Below the pieces are notes generated by a model, which did no database searches, had not been told where the DNA came from, and worked only from the letters and a program-made list of their open reading frames with translations. Position numbers and translations under genes: made by a program. From Enterocloster asparagiformis (GTDB taxonomy: Bacteria; Bacillota; Clostridia; Lachnospirales; Lachnospiraceae): a stretch of 16,589 nt of DNA. The DNA lies in assembly GCA_018380885.1 (NCBI GenBank), contig JAGZSY010000057.1:1-16589 (forward strand). Direction: 5' to 3'. Below, in pieces: positions 14,774 to 16,589 of this stretch. How positions within the stretch are numbered: the stretch's first letter is position 1; every line of letters starts with the position of its first letter.

Positions 14774-14817
14774 GGCTGTTACTCCTTTGGGATAATGAAA
14801 CGGGTTCTGATCTGTTT

Positions 14818-14847
14818 AGTATAGCATCGATGGGGATGAAAGGGCAA
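14818..14847 (-). promoter_or_regulatory. Promoter of the amidohydrolase gene
   Basis: On the minus strand, -35 TTGCCC (14842-14847) and -10 TATACT (14818-14823) are separated by 18 bases. The start of transcription would be near 14811, about 38 bases ahead of ATG 14773. Confidence 0.6.
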
Positions 14848-14911
14848 TCCACCCGCAGCTCAAAAAGAGAAAAATTAATTACCACAGCGGCTAGCCACCG
14901 CGCCGCAGGCT

Positions 14912-14920
14912 TGGTATAAT
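14912..14920 (+). promoter_or_regulatory. Extended -10 promoter of the Lon-like AAA+ gene
   Basis: TGGTATAAT is a consensus extended -10 box. No good -35 lies upstream. Instead there is a GC-rich stretch with the inverted repeat GCGGC/GCCGC near 14887-14906, where a regulator could bind. Transcription should start near 14927, about 42 bases before ATG 14969. Confidence 0.6.
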
Positions 14921-14968
14921 ATGGGTGGATATTGATTTATCCCAAAACTCACAAAAGGAGTATCAGTC

Positions 14969-16453
14969 ATGCCAGTATTTGATTTCAACGGCACAGCGGA
15001 CGACAAAGCGCCCGCCCAGTGTACCTACACTACATATCAGTCCAGCGAGACGGCCGCCTCGGCCGATCAGCCCATCCTGGTCCTGGACAACCGGAAACGC
15101 GCCTGGAGGCATCATTCCTGCGGCGTCTTTACCAATCCGGTCAAACGCACCGCTTTCGAGTTCAAGGAGGAGGACGGCACGGCCAGCGCCGATATCTTAA
15201 AAATCGACGCCCGTTTCGTCAGCCTGCTGCGCTGGCTGGGCGAGAACCACATCAACGTGCGCCTGTCCGGCGAAAACCGCGACAACGGCTACGCGGTTTA
15301 CCGGATCCGGGAAATTGCCTTCGGAGGCGGGACCAAGCTCTCCGCCGAGGACGGTTTTCTTCAGTTCATGATCGACAGGCTGTTCGCCAGCAGCGCGCCC
15401 GCGGAGGAGCGCGAGGACGAGGACCGGGAAGAGGTGGGCGACGACATGAAACTCACCAGCCTGCAGAGCATCACGGACTTTATGACCTGCGCGGGCCGTA
15501 CCCTGCCCGACAACATCCGCCTCTGGGCCCGCAGGAACCTGGCGGTGGCCCGCTCCCACGAGGTCTCCCAGGAAGAACGGCGCCACGCCCAGCGCGCCCT
15601 CTCCATCATGATGAACATCCAGTGGAAAAGCAACTACTTTGAGTCCATCGATCCCCGCGAGGCGCGCCGGATTCTGGACGAGGAGCTTTACGGCATGGAA
15701 CGGGTGAAGCAGCGGATTATCGAGACAATCATTCAGATCAACCGCACCCACACCCTCCCGGCATACGGCCTTCTGCTGGTTGGCCCCGCGGGAACCGGAA
15801 AGTCCCAGATCGCCTACGCGGTCGCCCGCATCCTGAAGCTGCCCTGGACCACCCTGGATATGAGCTCCATCAACGATCCGGAGCAGCTCACCGGCAGCTC
15901 CCGCATCTATGCCAACGCCAAGCCCGGGATCATCATGGAGGCCTTCTCCATGGCCGGCGAGTCCAACCTGGTCTTTATCATCAACGAGCTGGACAAGGCC
16001 GCCGCCGGAAAGGGCAACGGCAACCCCGCGGATGTGCTGCTGACGCTCCTGGACAACCTGGGCTTCACGGACAACTATATGGAGTGCATGGTTCCCACTG
16101 TGGGCGTATATCCCATCGCAACCGCCAACGACAAGAATCAGATCAGCGCCCCTCTGATGTCGCGTTTTGCCGTGATCGACATCCCTGACTATACGGCTGA
16201 GGAAAAGAAGATCATTTTCTCCCGCTATGCTTTGCCGAAGGTATTAAAGCGCATGAGCCTGCACGAGAACGAATGCATCGTGACCGGCGAGGCCCTGGAG
16301 GCGGTGATTGAGAAGTACCGGGATACTACCGGAATCCGCGATCTGGAGCAGGCTGCGGAGCATCTGGCGGCCAATGCGCTCTATCAGATTGAGGTAGACC
16401 ATGTGAGCGAGGTGCGGTTTGACAGGGAAATGGTGAATCGGCTGTTGGGATAA
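14969..16453 (+). CDS. Lon-like AAA+ ATPase without protease domain
   Basis: A 494-residue protein, probably cytosolic. Residues 1 to about 220 are not recognised: a beta-rich part (35-140) and an acidic linker (146-159) precede a helical stretch. From 228 on it follows the Lon ATPase core: REARRILDEELYGMERVKQRI (230-250), Walker A GPAGTGKS (272-279), pore-loop Y314 in the place of Lon's Tyr (Y-A-N-A-K-P-G versus Y-I-G-A-x-P-G), sensor 1 ATAN (384-387), arginine finger R399 and sensor 2 GIRDLEQ (455-461). The Walker B motif reads VFIINE (335-340): N339 replaces the usual Asp, while E340 is kept. The chain ends just after the lid domain, so the Ser-Lys protease domain of Lon is absent. ATG 14969 has AAAAGGAG upstream. 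It would act as an unfoldase or remodelling machine, but its substrate and partner are unknown. No partner gene lies beside it on the same strand. Confidence 0.8.
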   Translation: MPVFDFNGTADDKAPAQCTYTTYQSSETAASADQPILVLDNRKRAWRHHSCGVFTNPVKRTAFEFKEEDGTASADILKIDARFVSLLRWLGENHINVRLSGENRDNGYAVYRIREIAFGGGTKLSAEDGFLQFMIDRLFASSAPAEEREDEDREEVGDDMKLTSLQSITDFMTCAGRTLPDNIRLWARRNLAVARSHEVSQEERRHAQRALSIMMNIQWKSNYFESIDPREARRILDEELYGMERVKQRIIETIIQINRTHTLPAYGLLLVGPAGTGKSQIAYAVARILKLPWTTLDMSSINDPEQLTGSSRIYANAKPGIIMEAFSMAGESNLVFIINELDKAAAGKGNGNPADVLLTLLDNLGFTDNYMECMVPTVGVYPIATANDKNQISAPLMSRFAVIDIPDYTAEEKKIIFSRYALPKVLKRMSLHENECIVTGEALEAVIEKYRDTTGIRDLEQAAEHLAANALYQIEVDHVSEVRFDREMVNRLLG

Positions 16454-16492
16454 AGAAAAACAAGGAACAAAACGCCATATGATAATCAGTAT
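16454..16492. other. Short spacer between the AAA+ gene and the IS end
   Basis: Thirty-nine AT-rich bases follow the AAA+ stop codon. No hairpin terminator is seen before the putative insertion-sequence end, so the gene's own terminator may have been separated from it by the insertion. Confidence 0.4.
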
Positions 16493-16589
16493 GGGGCTGT
16501 TGCAAAAGTAGATAAATAATCTACTGGAGCAGCGGCTCCTTTTCTGCATCAAAAAACAGAAAAGCGGGCTCCGAAGAGTCCGCCATCCG
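16493..16589. mobile_element. Terminal end of an insertion sequence (partial)
   Basis: GGGGCTGTTGCAAAA (16493-16507) resembles the terminal inverted repeats of IS1182-type and, less closely, IS6-type elements. A series of hairpins follows: GTAGAT/ATCTAC (16508-16524), GGAGC/GCTCC with a T-run after it (16527-16542), TTTTCTG/CAGAAAA (16541-16562), and GCGGGCTC/GAGTCCGC (16564-16583, one G-T pair). Stacked hairpins just inside the end are common in IS1182-like elements, where they shield the transposase gene from outside transcription. The transposase would lie beyond the window. The family call is tentative. Confidence 0.55.

Noticed and set aside
13241..14824. Long open frame (527 codons) on the plus strand opposite the amidohydrolase
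   Set aside because: It mirrors a gene with five intact metal-site motifs. Its product is His/Gln/Arg-rich without any recognisable motif, and no ribosome site precedes it. It is a by-product of GC-rich codon use.
16244..16552. Minus-strand frame (102 codons) running from the IS end into the AAA+ gene
   Set aside because: It crosses the boundary between the putative IS and the chromosome and overlaps the conserved sensor-2 region of the AAA+ gene, so it is not a transposase fragment.
1..16589. CRISPR array, tRNA, rRNA, prophage genes or toxin-antitoxin pairs
   Set aside because: I looked for regularly spaced repeats, tRNA-like arms and small paired genes and saw none.

Overview
The window reads as chromosomal DNA from a GC-rich member of the Clostridia, most like Lachnospiraceae. 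The grounds are strong AGGAGG-type ribosome sites, TTGACA/TATAAT promoters in AT-rich gaps, and a lipoprotein with a long Ala/Thr/Glu-rich linker after its lipobox cysteine, a style common in that family. Taxonomy is an inference from style only. Eleven of the twelve complete protein genes belong to recognised families; the twelfth, the AAA+ gene at the right end, has a recognisable Lon-like core but an unknown N-terminal half.

Layout, left to right. 1-101 holds three closely spaced hairpins that look like the edge of a mobile element (IS200/IS605 style), with no coding capacity in view. 152-4151 is a minus-strand operon: HAD-family hydrolase, cytosolic glycoside hydrolase family 3 enzyme of the NagZ type, GPH-family sugar symporter, then a strong terminator (104-147). 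A divergent AraC-family regulator (4331-5563) shares a 180-bp control region that carries a perfect 16-bp palindrome inside the regulator's promoter. The likely logic is import of a glycoside, cleavage in the cytosol, phosphate handling by the HAD enzyme, and control by the AraC protein.

5591-5641 is a bidirectional terminator between the AraC gene and the next minus-strand operon (11048 down to 5673): a TetR-family regulator, a BMP-family lipoprotein, two permeases and a two-domain ATPase. This is a nucleoside-type ABC importer of the B. subtilis Nup/Yuf class. Its promoter (11129-11158) is followed at once by a 24-bp imperfect palindrome (11097-11120), a good candidate TetR operator, so the importer looks controlled by the co-transcribed TetR protein.

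11314-13044 holds housekeeping genes on the minus strand: holA (DNA polymerase III delta subunit) and a TIGR01440/YwlG-type protein of unknown role, with their own promoter and terminator. Behind them lies a YtcJ-like metal-dependent amidohydrolase (13142-14773), then a divergent plus-strand gene (14969-16453) for a Lon-like AAA+ ATPase. That protein stops after the ATPase lid, has no protease domain, and has Asn in place of the Walker B Asp. It is the least conventional gene here. From 16493 the window enters what looks like the terminal inverted repeat of an insertion sequence. Both ends of the window thus look like mobile-element borders.

No CRISPR array, tRNA, rRNA or recognised riboswitch was seen. 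Several gene starts were moved downstream of the longest reading frame because the longer versions begin inside or ahead of the ribosome binding site.
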